From: Mesodorylaimus sp. YZB2_4
Taxonomy: Eukaryota > Nematoda > Enoplea > Dorylaimida > Dorylaimidae
Length of the DNA stretch: 64,000 nucleotides
NCBI GenBank assembly: GCA_030248295.1
Contig: JASANH010001202.1
Location: forward strand, 62,001 to 126,000
Reading direction: 5' to 3'
Part shown: in pieces, positions 1 through 11,094 of the stretch
Position numbering within the stretch: position 1 is the stretch's first letter
Layout: each line of letters begins with the position of its first letter
The notes under the pieces: model-generated
Told to the model about the DNA's origin: nothing
The model's input: the letters and a program-made list of their open reading frames with translations, nothing else
The model's database searches: none
Position numbers and translations under genes: made by a program

Positions 1-857
1 ACTTATTGGTAGGGTTTCCGGAATAAGCAGCTGCTTCGTTTTCTTAGACGTAAACTTCGCACGTTTATCATCATCGCTCTAGTGCTAACGATATTTACCC
101 TCCGAGCACCTTTGCTTTTTGTGCGATTTAGACATAAAGGTATAATCTTCATAGATCTCGGCAGATGTTTCTGTCAAAGATGGCTCCTGATGGTTCTCGA
201 CTTTTCTTGTCTTTATCCCAGCTCTTTCGCCTTCCGCATTTAGTTTGATGACGTGCAAACATCAGCTCTCGCGGTTTCTCTAGCAACAATAAAACGCTGA
301 TCTGAATCAACAAAGGGATTATGACACGACCCCCCCCGCGCTCATACTGATATGAGGGACAACAAATCTATACGTGTCGAAAGAAAATTGGTCATTTCCT
401 TCGCGCATGCAATGTTGATCGTCATATTTGTTGCCATAGGGATCAGCCTGACGGACTAATCGAAGCGGAACGAGGTTAACGTGAGTTGAAGCTGTTCATA
501 TTTTCTTCCTTGGCGCGTATAACTCGACCGAAATATTCTTGAGGGAATACTTGGGAAAACACTTGCTGCAGCTAATTTCGTGTCGTGGCGTCATCTTCGT
601 GGCCGGTCGCAATCAGTCTGACGGAAGAGATGTGCTATAGAACGCTCACGATCAGTTCCTGGTCGTCAGACTTTAAAATTTGCACATACGCGGATGCACA
701 ATTGATAATTTTAAATTCTGATGACCTTGCATTGAATCTGGCTTTTGTCGAACTTCATGAGACTATATTGTAAGTCTTATAAAGTACCTGACACAACAAG
801 ACACGCCCTTTTATTCACTTGTCAGCGTCAAACAATCACTGTTTTGTGCTTCCACCT
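1..857. other. No gene recognised
   Basis: I see no convincing coding exon, tRNA or repeat here. It lies 3' of the 7TM receptor gene and should include its 3' UTR. The longest open frame (585-773) has no recognisable motif. Confidence 0.5.
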
Positions 858-2153
858 TCACTTGGCCATTTTGGGTGGCTTCATCTCCCACGTTCTCTGC
901 ATGATGTGATCGTGCACTTCGGGTGCCAGTCGGTAGTCGATGATGGTCTTCCTTCCAGCCAGCAACGCCGTCGCTTCACTATGCCCTTGTGCGGACGACG
1001 ATCTCTGCCTTCCTTCCATCATTATCCTCTGAGCGCCATCCTCCAATATTTCGTCCGCTGCCACAGGACTTGCTTCCACTTTCCGACCACTCGACTTGCT
1101 CTGGCAACATGTTGTGACGTAAGTGAACGCGGCAAGCATGGTTTGCTGGGCGGCTTTTCGAAAATATTCATTGAAACGAATGCACAAAACAGGATAGGCG
1201 ATCACATCCAAGCAGATGCCTAGTTGTACCAATAGGACTAATCTGAACTTGGCCACGTCGGCATTCTCAGCAAAAGCATCGCGTAGTGGACTGACCGCCC
1301 ACACGACCATGATGACCATAAAAGCATGGACGATAGCTGGGGGTAGGAGCATCTTTGTCGTTCGTACATTCATCCAAGCACGGCATCTTTGTCGAAGGCT
1401 ATATTGACGCGTTCTCAATGTGAACTGCATTAACATACTTCGATTTCTCAATAAAACGATAATGTACGTGATCAATACTAGGACTTCCAAGGCGAAAAAC
1501 CAGGCGTTGCTGGCGTATGAATAGAGAGGTTTCAATATCATGGGGTAATAACAGAAGCAGACGTAGCTACTGTGACCTCGCTTCACCATTCCGGGAATCA
1601 GAGATGAGTAGAAGGCCAAGGCGATCCCCCATACTAAACCAATGCTGCACTTGGTCTTGGGACTTACACCTTCGTTTTCTCGATCACTTCGACGCTGCTG
1701 TTGGCGATTGGTTTCAGTTTGGAGTGAGGTCGTCGATGAATGGCGTTCCATGGGCTTGGTCACGTGAAATCGATTGATACCTATGGCTAGCATACATAGA
1801 ATGGTAGCAGCCGTCGAGACACCGTAGGGCAATTCGATCAGGGCACACGCGATCCAATGAATGGCAAAGTGATCGAAACCCACGCTGATCAATAACAGAA
1901 CATAGATGCCTCGTAGTAGGAAATAGATCGATCGAATGATACAACTGATCAAAGAGTTCAGCAAAAGTGACCTGACGTCGACGCCAGTCTGACCAGTCGA
2001 TCGGTGTAGCAGATGCACAAAGAGGCAGTTCACCAGAAGAGAGATAATTGATAAGACAATAAGAAGGTAGGCTTCGATGGTCAGGACTGGGTCCAGACCA
2101 AAGTTAAAGCTTGAGCAGGATTTATTCGATGGAATAGTGAAATTGAAAACCAT
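858..2153 (-). CDS. Divergent seven-transmembrane (rhodopsin-like) receptor
   Basis: A single-exon open frame of 431 residues that looks like a G-protein-coupled receptor of the plasma membrane. Seven hydrophobic segments can be traced: TM1 about residues 27-50, TM2 62-85, TM3 100-125, TM4 170-190, TM5 215-240, TM6 268-290 and TM7 305-330. TM3 ends in GINRFHV where class A receptors have DRY. TM7 carries AYPVL then IRFNEYFRKA, a degenerate NPxxY plus helix 8. There are N-glycosylation sites in the N-terminus (NFT, NKS) and a Ser/Arg-rich cytoplasmic tail. The lack of introns, unlike every other gene in the window, and the weak motifs are typical of lineage-expanded chemoreceptor families in nematodes. 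The ligand cannot be told. Family placement is an inference; that it is a 7TM protein is fairly sure. Confidence 0.75.
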   Translation of the reverse strand: MVFNFTIPSNKSCSSFNFGLDPVLTIEAYLLIVLSIISLLVNCLFVHLLHRSTGQTGVDVRSLLLNSLISCIIRSIYFLLRGIYVLLLISVGFDHFAIHWIACALIELPYGVSTAATILCMLAIGINRFHVTKPMERHSSTTSLQTETNRQQQRRSDRENEGVSPKTKCSIGLVWGIALAFYSSLIPGMVKRGHSSYVCFCYYPMILKPLYSYASNAWFFALEVLVLITYIIVLLRNRSMLMQFTLRTRQYSLRQRCRAWMNVRTTKMLLPPAIVHAFMVIMVVWAVSPLRDAFAENADVAKFRLVLLVQLGICLDVIAYPVLCIRFNEYFRKAAQQTMLAAFTYVTTCCQSKSSGRKVEASPVAADEILEDGAQRIMMEGRQRSSSAQGHSEATALLAGRKTIIDYRLAPEVHDHIMQRTWEMKPPKMAK

Positions 2154-4238
2154 TTTGAGGGTTTTTAATGAAAAAATATTTGCTTGATCTCTTCTTCAAT
2201 CTGATAACAACAAATTCCGAGAAGTTTAAGTCCAGGGAGAGAATGCCGAATTCTAGCCAAAAATTGCGCGATAAACTGATTATGAGTACTCAATCACATC
2301 AAATTGACCACCATCAATTCTCTCGCTTCCAACCAATATCACGAAATTTTCTATAAAGTTTAAATGTTGTGATAAGATATGAATAGACTCACAGCCACTC
2401 GACCTTCGTACTTCCTTCTTTTCAAGAATCATGTCCTTTATACGAGACTTCAAAGTTGAAAACAGGCTGAACATTCGAGTGAAACGTGACCTGACTTCTC
2501 ATCAAGTCAGCCTTTATCAGCTCATTAATCAACTCACATTCAATACCTCCGTCCCTGAATTACCTAAAATAATATTTTGGTCCGAGTTAACATCGATTTG
2601 AAAATTACCTACTACTGCTTTCAGTCGGACTATGAGTCTGCCTGACCAAAGAAGCCTTATCAATCTCATCGTTTCCAAGGTGACATTCGAGTTTGGAAAC
2701 CAGACCCTAGCATAACCAGTCACTACTGATGCTTATAGGCGTAAGTCCCGTCGGACCGCCCACATCTATATGACTAGATCGAATTACGAACTCGACGGGG
2801 CGAAGTCTAAGCTAGCTAGCTCAATTTCTTCCCTTCTCATTTATGAATACTCAGCATCACTTTTCTTTTCAAACGCAACCGCGATTCACCCTTGGCCTTT
2901 GCTTATTCAAGCGATAGAAAATTAATTTCTAGGCACAAATTCTCGCATTCCATCTTGGACTGTTTGAAAAGCGATCAATGTCCAATGGCTAAACTGGAAA
3001 GGGCGGACGACCACAGTTTCAGCCTGAGACTAAATGTGCGGCAACAATGTTGTTGAAGCTGTTATTGGTTTCGTCGAGCTCATTCTTCCCGTTCGTGCCC
3101 GCGAAATTTCTCATTCCTAGGTTTTTCTCGTTTCAGATAAAAAAAAACAAGAAGAATCAAAGAGTCCCTTTCTCAATGGCGATCATTCGCAAAGAAGCTA
3201 CCTCACATTTTCTAGCTACAGACTTTATAGAACGAGTCATGCTCATTGAAGCCATGCGCGATTTGAAGGGGAAACAGCAATCAATCAAAGCGCCATAAAA
3301 GAAGCCCAGTAGGTCTGACCATTTGCAATTCATGCGTTGCATGAATAGCAAACTGAAAATGAGTACAGATATTCTGCACTCGTATATGAAACTGTGCAGT
3401 GGCAACACTAGCTCGAATAGAACGAGCGAAGCTGCGGAAAACCTGAACCCCTTCGCCCATATCAGCCCGGAATGTGAGGCCGGGGAACCAAAAAGTGAAA
3501 CCCAATCCAGTTTTGGAGCTGCTGCGAGCAGTGTGGTCTTTTTTCCAGCTCCCAGCTCTCCAGGGAGCTCGGGCGATAAGGTGAGCCTTGAGGTGTGCTA
3601 GGTCAACAAAACTAAACCAATTTCAAAGACATGGTTTTTTACTCTCGCTTCGGTTTCATCTAAAAGGTTTGCTAATGGTCTTCGTGGCCATCAAATAACG
3701 GACATGTCACGAGGGGATTTCCATTGGACTCTCGATAAGACACTCCTTTACCCACATGTCTCTCGGCAAATGAAAAAAGTCGACAGTGAGAGAAGCCTAG
3801 ACAATAATTAGATTCGAGCGAGCCCCCCAGCGCTAGCACTTTTCAAATAGAGCACAGACGACACTACGAAGTCCAAACTAGCCCAGTGCTATCAGTATCT
3901 GGCTTTGGTGAATTCAGACCCCAGAACCAGGTTTCACAAACCACAATGAGGGCAGTTTCGACCATCTCCTTATCTGATTGTCACGTCACACAGGAAGCTA
4001 TAAGGCTTTTTCCTAGTTTTCTCACTTTAGTAGTAAGCGAAAGAATAAAAAAGCCAAAAAAGTCGTATCTGTGCGAACATGGTCACAATTTTTGGTGGCT
4101 TAAAATACCTGATTTTGGCTATCGATACTTCGGAGTCAGTCAGTGTGCACAAAATCACTGGTTCTCTGTGAAGCCACATGCGCATGACAGGCATCGCCGT
4201 TAAGCAGTGGACAGGTATCTGCAGTACAGCTGACACGC
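2154..4238. other. Intergenic, no gene recognised
   Basis: About 2 kb upstream of the receptor gene, so it should hold that gene's promoter. Short open frames in several phases overlap each other without protein-like composition. No repeat with clear ends was seen. Confidence 0.45.
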
Positions 4239-4239
4239 A

Positions 4240-4330
4240 TCCGCGGTGGTGTAATTGGTTCGGCCTTTGTCCACGCGTGCTCCTTGGTAACGAGCGGCTT
4301 GGCTCATCCCAGGTTCAATTCCCAGTGATA
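4240..4330 (+). repeat. tRNA-derived SINE head
   Basis: The segment reads like a degenerate tRNA: an A-box-like TGGTGTAATTGG followed about 60 bp later by a B-box-like GGTTCAATTCC. The 3' flank (about 4430-4500) has weak similarity (CGAGTAGAGAGACAG, AAACGAGAAGACTGG) to the tail that follows the related copy at 11.77 kb. No 7-bp acceptor stem can be drawn, so it is not a functional tRNA. Confidence 0.6.
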
Positions 4331-6458
4331 CCCAGGTGAGGTACACTCGCTGCCTTGCAGGGCTAAAAACAGCAAGTTAGTGTCAATGCAAATTGAGAAC
4401 CAGTCCAGGTTAGTCAATACCTCTACACGTTGACAGTACCGAAGTTCTCCCGAGTAGAGAGACAGAAATCAAACGAGAAGACTGGCTGTTAAAGGAGCAG
4501 GGTTCATATGCAACCGCCAGTGTGCCGAATGCCCTTGGAGATCAGAGAGGGAAGTCACTCCGGTTGTGTCAGGCAGCCCAAATAGTGCTTGCAGCTGTCA
4601 GAAATCGCGAACGGCATGGTTCTTCTGCCATCATCATCTCGACCGTGCGACCGCATGTACTGCAGCGAAACAAATGAGTTGGTTACGCTTAGCTTATTGA
4701 CACTGTCCCCATTGTCAGGCCCAAGGCGGAACTCATGAGAGAGCGTGAATGTGCCTGAAGATGAACAGTGTGATAATCCTCTCGTCTATGGGTACACCCA
4801 TGAGATGCGGGTTTCGACAGCCTTGTGGAAGTTTAAGTTCAATTTTACTGGCAGCCAAGCGCCTGTGCGCACTCAAGGACCCCAGACATAGATAATGAAT
4901 ACACAATAAAACGACTGCAAAGAAATAAAAACTAAAAATCATGAACACGTCATCTTAGAAACCTGGTTATAAAAAAAAGAAAACTTGGAAAAACGAGATC
5001 TTCACTCATTCCACAATCATTCCACAAGAGACCTGTCGACGATTGGGGTTGATGGCTATGTACATTGGAAGCAAGGCAATCTCGTTTGTTGAGGATTGTC
5101 GATACTTGGCTCAATTGTATCATTTGCAGTGCCATGCTGATCCTTGGTTGGGTGCTTCGGAAGAGCAAGATATTGGTGGTGTCTCTCCTTCGGCGAGTGT
5201 GCAGAGCAGTCCTGCTTGCGGCAGCGCCGAGAGCTTCGGAGAGAATCAGAGAAACTTTGCAGGAGGATCTTTCGGATTAAAAAATTCTGTAATGGGCACC
5301 CATAGAATTAGTTGCTTTTCGATATGCGGTAACAGGGCTCTTGTTGGCATCAAGCACCCAGTAGTGCCGGAAAAGGGTTCTGTTCCGTTTGTCGTCTTTC
5401 GTTTTCTTGTTGGAAGGGTACACCAGGTCCAGAGGTGTGGAGAGTGTCAGCGAGAGAGCTTGATTTGGGCTTGCCATCTTGATAGTTTATTTCGATTCTC
5501 CTTGCCAGACTTCAAAAATGTTTTCATGACCAATGGGCCTGGTCGGGATGGTGCTTCGGCGCCAGTACGGGTTTATGTGTAGGGTGGGCCCCTTTTGTTT
5601 GTGTTTATGTGGGAGAGTCTGGTATACGTTGGTGTTATCCATTTTTGGTGATATGATCTTTTTTCTGTACCATTGAATTTTTTGATATGATGTTGACTGA
5701 CTGACTTGGAGTGTTCTCGCGGATCCAAACGTGACCTGAGCAAAGCTGCTATCCCGGGTTGCATGTAGTCGTTGGAAGCAGTGATGGGAACTGTCTATTG
5801 CAGTTGAAAACCCTCCGGCTGTGACCACGATGTATCCTCTCACTGAAGATAACCAGTGTGCTGAGCGAGGGGATCGGATAGTGAAGCGTGAACTATGAAT
5901 AGATAGAATTGGCGTGACTTGTTTTTTCTGACGAATGCATTTCGCTATTCGAGTCTGTCGGGTTACGGTTTAGTGGGTTTTTCTTGTGATTCTTGGTCAT
6001 TGGGCTTATCTGGTCATGGTCATGGGGTTGATGCGTGGCGACGTCTGGGTTTTGTATTGTGGGATATGGTATTTGTGTGAAGCCACTGACGGCTGCTTGC
6101 TGGCCTCCAGAGTGTCGAGAAAGGTTTTCTCGTTTAGCTTTTTTCTTTCGAATGGCACGTGTGAGACAGGTTTCTTTGGTAGGGCAAGGCACATAACTTC
6201 GTAATTGCCACGGTACCAGGTAGTTTTCTTGTCCGAAACCTGTTCTCTTTGTGGTATGATGTGCACTGATCTTGAGAATAGGAACGGGAAGAGAGCTGGA
6301 GGTCAGTCATAACATCTTTTGGTAGCCCTAGCGAGCAGTCCGCACGCGTTGCTTTCTGTGCTCTGGCCCACGTAAGATTGTTTCGTCTTTTGTCGCCAAT
6401 TCCACTCACATCAAGTGCTCCAAGGCGACAAACAACACCGGTGGAAATGGTACTACAG
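4331..6458. other. Intergenic, probably decayed repeats
   Basis: Contains the SINE tail near 4430-4500. An open frame at 5043-5582 (+) and fragments on the other strand match nothing I recognise. GT-rich, TC-poor composition from 5.0 to 6.3 kb differs from the flanks and could be an old element, but no ends were found. Confidence 0.35.
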
Positions 6459-7192
6459 CCAGGTCCGACATCGGGTAAGGAAACTGTACCCGACCCGACC
6501 CGAGGTCTGAAATTCAAAACCCGAACCCGACCCGACCCGAGGGCTACTTTACCCGAACCCGACCCGACCCGCGAAATCCCTTCTAAACCCGACCCGACCC
6601 GACCTGATTTTTTTCTAAAAAAGTTTTTTTGACAAAAAGTTTTTCGCAGTATTTATTTCTGACGCTGAAGAAATATGTTCTTTCACGAAAATAGAGGCTT
6701 CTCATCAAAATGGCGCACGAAAAGTAAATTGCAAACGGTTTCAGGGGCCAATCGATTTCGCAAATCAGTCACTGTCAAACCACCATATCTAAAAACTGAC
6801 TCAGAGGCAGCGCTTGTTGCTGGCACCGACAAAAACTTTCTAGCGAGCACAGCTAATTTCGGATATCTGTCAAAATTAAGCCTCCACCAATTCAGTACTT
6901 CAGTACATGAGACTGGAATAGCTTGATCGCCCAAATATGACTGCAATTTATCCTTATTCCCAATTTCCATTGGAGATGGGCAAAACTGATTTAATAAGCT
7001 GTCTGAATTTGATTTGCGGTAATTTGAAATTTGAATTTTTGTGTGTCATAAAAGTCGGGTTTTTTGGGCCTCATAATCAAAACCCGACCCGACCCGACCC
7101 GAGAGAAATCGAACCCGACCCGACCCGAACCCGACTTTTCGGGTCGGGTTTTCGGGTTCGGGTAAGGGTCGGGTACCCGATGTCGGACCTGG
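6459..7192. mobile_element. Non-autonomous hAT transposon with intact ends
   Basis: A 734-bp element bounded by a perfect 8-bp target duplication, TACTACAG, at 6451-6458 and 7193-7200. The terminal inverted repeats begin CCAGGTCCGACATCGGGTA and match over about 19 bp. Inside each end lie subterminal arrays of the pentamer CCCGA, read as ACCCG on one side and CGGGT on the other (about 6490-6605 and 7078-7180). The middle keeps only the last piece of a transposase on the minus strand (6683-6970). An 8-bp duplication and the hATC domain place it in the hAT superfamily. It cannot move by itself. Confidence 0.93.
6683..6970 (-). pseudogene. hAT transposase C-terminal (hATC dimerisation) remnant
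   Basis: A 95-residue open frame carries the hATC signature: a WW pair, RYPKLAVLARKFLSVPATSA, then SESVF and a closing LAPETV block. In full transposases this domain makes the dimer at the extreme C-terminus. The catalytic core and the BED zinc finger are absent, so this is a relic inside the 734-bp element rather than a working gene. Confidence 0.9.
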
Positions 7193-7415
7193 TACTACAG
7201 CCCAGTGATAGAGTTTATGCACCCTGATGTTTGAGGGGAACACATTTTCGCCAGTCAACACTTTCCCAAGCCCTGTGGCGCATGGCAGAAGCACGTCCAC
7301 ATGAGAACACCCTGTGTCGTTAGACAAAAAAGCTGGTCTTCTTTATCCTGGCGTTGTTCCCGCTACAGCAGCTCTTCGGCAATGGCGTCTCCATTTGAAT
7401 TTGTCCGAGGCGTCT

Positions 7416-7800
7416 TCAGGGGATGCATTGACGATCTTCAGGTCTTCCTTGACTCTGTCCATCCACCTTTTCTTTGGTCGACCTTGGAGACGGCGGCCTG
7501 CTGGGTCGACTCGCATGGCTGTCTGCTACTGATAGTGAGTCTTCGGCACTTCGGACGTGCCCATACCGTCGTAGGCGCATTTTGTCCTTGATAGGGTCTA
7601 CGTCTAGCCGCTTTTGGATGTCCCCGTTTACGATGCGATCCCATCGCGCGATTATTGAGGGCCTGTTCATGGATGAACGACGCAAGCCAGCATTCGGACG
7701 CATACATGGGCACTGGACTGACCACCGTCTTGTAGATTTTCCCCTTGAGCTTGTCCGGCATCCGTCGGTCGCAGAGGAGACTCGCCACTCCATCCTGGCT
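7416..7800 (-). pseudogene. LINE reverse-transcriptase ORF 3' end, frameshifted
   Basis: Two overlapping minus-strand frames together resemble the C-terminus of a non-LTR retrotransposon protein. One frame has MPDKLKGKIYKTVV and YASECW, the typical stretch after the reverse-transcriptase fingers. The other has RWDRIVNGDIQKRLDV, PIKDKMR and RRYGHVR, the segment that normally follows. Moving between the frames shows at least one frameshift, and no start or upstream domains are present. It is a 5'-truncated dead copy, next to the hAT element. Confidence 0.8.
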
Positions 7801-8312
7801 GCTTATTCTCGCTCCAACAGATGAGACGCAAAAGCTTCAATTTGACTATTTTCGTGAAGCAGGAACCATGACTAGGCTGGATAGCAGTGTAATGTTGAGT
7901 GTAAAGTTTTGATCAAAGATCAGGATGCGATTTTGGCAATTTTTTATTCGACTGTGTGGAGATATCTTCTGATCTCGATTCGCACTACAATAACCTTCCT
8001 ATGTATACGGCAAGACCTGTGTAGTGGGTCCAGCTATGTCAGTCTGGTCAGTCTCCGGCTTGCCCCTGTCATTTAATAGTGTCCTATAGCCCAAGGCCGC
8101 TATCACTGACAAGATGAGCACATCTGCTGCAGTTAATTGCGTTCCCTACATTTTCAGGCGCCACATTTGTAAATCAAATTCAACTGTTTCTGCCATCAGT
8201 GCAATCTTCTGCTGTCCTAGAGCCGACGGCCGACATTCTGGACTGGTCTCTCAGCCAAACCCGACCACCGACGTGGAGAGCAAGGTCAACGAAGGTCACG
8301 ATTTTTACAAAA

Positions 8313-8395
8313 GGGGGAATCGAACCAGTGACGAGCACAAGCAACACGGGTGGGCTTGATTAGCGCTGAACCACTGCACCATCGCGGCCACACTG
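8313..8395 (-). repeat. tRNA-derived SINE head, reverse orientation
   Basis: Read on the minus strand it starts GGCCGCGATGGTGCAGTGG (A-box) and ends CTGGTTCGATTCCCCC (B-box), closely like the head at 11.77 kb. It lacks a pairable acceptor stem. The stretch 8396-8910 that follows shows nothing recognisable beyond a short 3' UTR for the RRM gene. Confidence 0.7.
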
Positions 8396-8910
8396 GGAAA
8401 TTTACCAACGCCGCGCCCTCATATGCCATTAAAAAGCATGAGTCAACGTTAGACTTTTTTGGATCCAATCAGCAATTTCCAGAATTTTTACCAAGTCAGA
8501 CTGTTCTTGTAACAAATCCTATTTCGAAGATATTTTGGCGAAGGCATCCCGCTTACTGCTCTGGTCGCGCTCGCAGCCACACGTCGAAGAGAACGTTTTC
8601 TCCATTCAACACCTCCCGATCTATAGGTCAATCTTTCACACATACAAGTCGAAGGCGGCTATTTGTCTCGTCTTATTCCGGAAAAATGCACGATTACAAC
8701 ATCAAAGCACAATCAAGACATGAAACCCATACGTATCCACCAACATCTACGTAACAGCACAACGTGGGTTTTTATATCAATTTACAGGGACTCTTACTTG
8801 CATATGGCAACTGTAAGTAGTAATACTTCCAGAAGACGTTGTAAAATCATCCCACCAAAAACAACACTTTGTCATTGCCTGAATTCAATGTCTGCCCTCC
8901 CTCGGAATTC

Positions 8911-9897
8911 TTAACGACGATCTCCACGGTAGCCCTGAAAAACGCGATTTTAATGCCAGTGATTCTACGACGAACACACGATCTTGCAGTTGAATTGATA
9001 AAGTTTATTTCTCCTCTCTCACAGCCGGAGTACGCTGACGTGTCTCTACGAAGCTCCCCGAGCCCGACTAACAGATATGAAGACGACAAAAACCCAGCCT
9101 GTATACAGTGAAGGCAGACCAAGGGGGCAGGGGTCTGGGGCCAGGTGCTCACACTTACTCAAACAAAGCATAGCACTTACCCTCTCATCGTCGTATCCAC
9201 GGCCACGATCCCTGTATCCGCCTCCACCACCGCGATATCCTCCACCGCCACCTCGACCACGATAATCATTGTAAGCGTAATCGCGTGACGAACGATAGCC
9301 CCCGCCCGACGATGGCGACGGCCCCGACGAGCTGATCGAACGACCTTCTTGGTCTCGTAGCACACCAGCTGGATCGACGGTCAGACTCTTCCCCAAAGCT
9401 GCCACTAACTTGTGCAAATGGCCTTTGCGAGCATCGCGGGCGTCTTGGGGACGTTCGAAATTCACATACGCGATTCGCCCGTTCGGATCGCGTTGATTGA
9501 CAATTTTGACATGCAGATCGCCGTACCGACGCATTTTCTCCAAAGCATCTAGCAATTCATCATTTGATACTTTCGGATCGATATTGGTCACGCGCAAGTT
9601 TTGATATTCTTCAGGCGATTGACTTCCGAAGCGACTGCGGTAATAGTTGCTAAAATGGAGGTCATCTTCGATTTCACGGTTGGCTCGATAGTTGTGACCC
9701 CCTCGACGATCCCCGCCGCCACCACCACCGCGACGATCACGATCGTACGGCGGCGAAGGCGGCGTTCGCGGAGGACGCGGACTACGAGATCGATTTCGAG
9801 GCGGTGGCGAGCCAGAATCGCTTCTTTCCGGTGACCGATATTGTGTGGGCGGTGTACGGGGCACTCCACGTTTACGGGGTGGTTCGTCCATCGACAT
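8911..9897 (-). CDS. Small RRM protein with RS-like and RGG-rich tails
   Basis: A 246-residue RNA-binding protein in two exons, 9181-9897 and 8911-8934, joined through GAGAGG|GTAAG and TTTTTCAG|GGC; the last exon adds GYRGDRR and a stop. Residues 1-60 are rich in Arg, Ser and Pro, with SPER and RSRSPRP motifs like SR proteins. Residues about 98-178 form an RRM (LRVTNIDPKVSNDELLDAL, then RIAYVNFERPQDARDARKG). YVNF plus DAR resembles the first RRM of RBM15/Spenito-type proteins. Residues 195-246 are Gly/Arg/Tyr rich. It probably acts in nuclear mRNA processing. A TTTTTCCAG acceptor lies about 25 nt upstream of the ATG, and a possible donor lies 0.5 kb further, so the 5' UTR is spliced. The exact orthologue is uncertain. 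Confidence 0.85.
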
Positions 9898-9921
9898 TTC
9901 CTTGATTTCTTAAACTACCTG

Positions 9922-10433
9922 GAAAAACAAAAAAGAGTTAATTCAAGGATAAATCCAGAAGAAAAACTCTTTAAATTCACTCTTCACGCATATACTCACA
10001 CCCAGCCCTCATATTTTTCAATAATAATATTTTTACGCCTGCTGTCACGAAATGCGCAAATGAATCATTTCTTGGCTGGAAATGAAGCATGAACGTATGC
10101 CGACCCATTCTATGCAAATTCACGCAAGCAAATTTTTTAGACGCGCATTATCCAATCCCTTGGTCGTTGATCATTGTGACATTCAAATTCATAATTGCAA
10201 ATTAGCATAATTTTGGCAATCAATATCAATAATTAAAATTCACTAAACTGAAGGAGGGAAACAATTAGAAACGATAATATCAACCCTGAAAACCAGTCGT
10301 TTTAGTCGCCCCAACAGCACTCATGTATAGTCCGCTGAAAACACCATACAATATAGGCTAGGCTGTAGCTACAATACTGTATATTCGTTTTTTAAAACAT
10401 ATTACTTGCCTACCCAAAGCTTTTACTTACCAG
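9922..10433 (-). other. Probable 5' UTR intron of the RRM gene and promoter side
   Basis: On the minus strand a donor CTG|GTAAGT near 10433 and an acceptor TTTTTCCAG near 9922 frame a non-coding AT-rich block directly upstream of the RRM gene's ATG. From 10434 to 11094 the gap to the divergent globin gene holds no recognised feature apart from a C13 run at about 10985. Confidence 0.5.
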
Positions 10434-11094
10434 TACGTCCAAAATAAAAGATTTTGAAGGTCCAAAATTTCGAAATGATGACGTGTGATAAGCAAGGCAA
10501 AGTAAAAGGATTCGGGGGGTTGGATCGAGTTTACAGTATGAACACGGCTAACTTATCTTTGATGTGTGCGCGGATGCGCAGGTACCAAATAGCTAGTTTC
10601 CAAATGCGGAAATTCAAATATTATGTAATGTGGCCGCCGTGAAAACTAATTTTCATACGCCCGGTTTTTTTGCTGTGCCTGATGTCCTGTCGCACAGACT
10701 TCATTTGCGCATATTTCTGCATAAAATTACCTTTGATCTTGTCTGGAGTTTTTTGAAATGGACTGGAATCGATTGAATTCTTTATGAGAGCCAGCTCAAA
10801 TTTGGTGGTTCAGTTCCTGTCGTCACATGCCCGTCCGTCAGACCCACTTGAATGATGGCACTGATCAATATTTGAGTTCATAAGATAAGTCGGACAAAGT
10901 GACCAATCAGCTCGTTCCAACTCGAGCGTGACGCACCTCGGGTCGGCTTTAGTGCACGGGCATGGAAATCGAGTTATGTTCATTCCCCCCCCCCCCAGAG
11001 TATACTTTGGCTAGGATTCCTGGGCACGAGTTGCCAAAACGAGATTGCACTACTTGGCCAGCACTCATCTTCCCTATCTCCCACCTCGCTAGTC

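Noticed and set aside
819-1223. Plus-strand open frames opposite the 7TM receptor
   Set aside because: Shadows of the receptor frame; they show no protein-like motif.
5043-5582. 179-codon open frame as a gene
   Set aside because: No recognisable domain, no splice structure, and overlapping open frames on the other strand. Probably part of a decayed repeat.
6490-7180. Telomere-like or CRISPR-like repeat arrays (CCCGA)n
   Set aside because: They are subterminal repeats inside a hAT element with matching ends and target duplication, without spacers.
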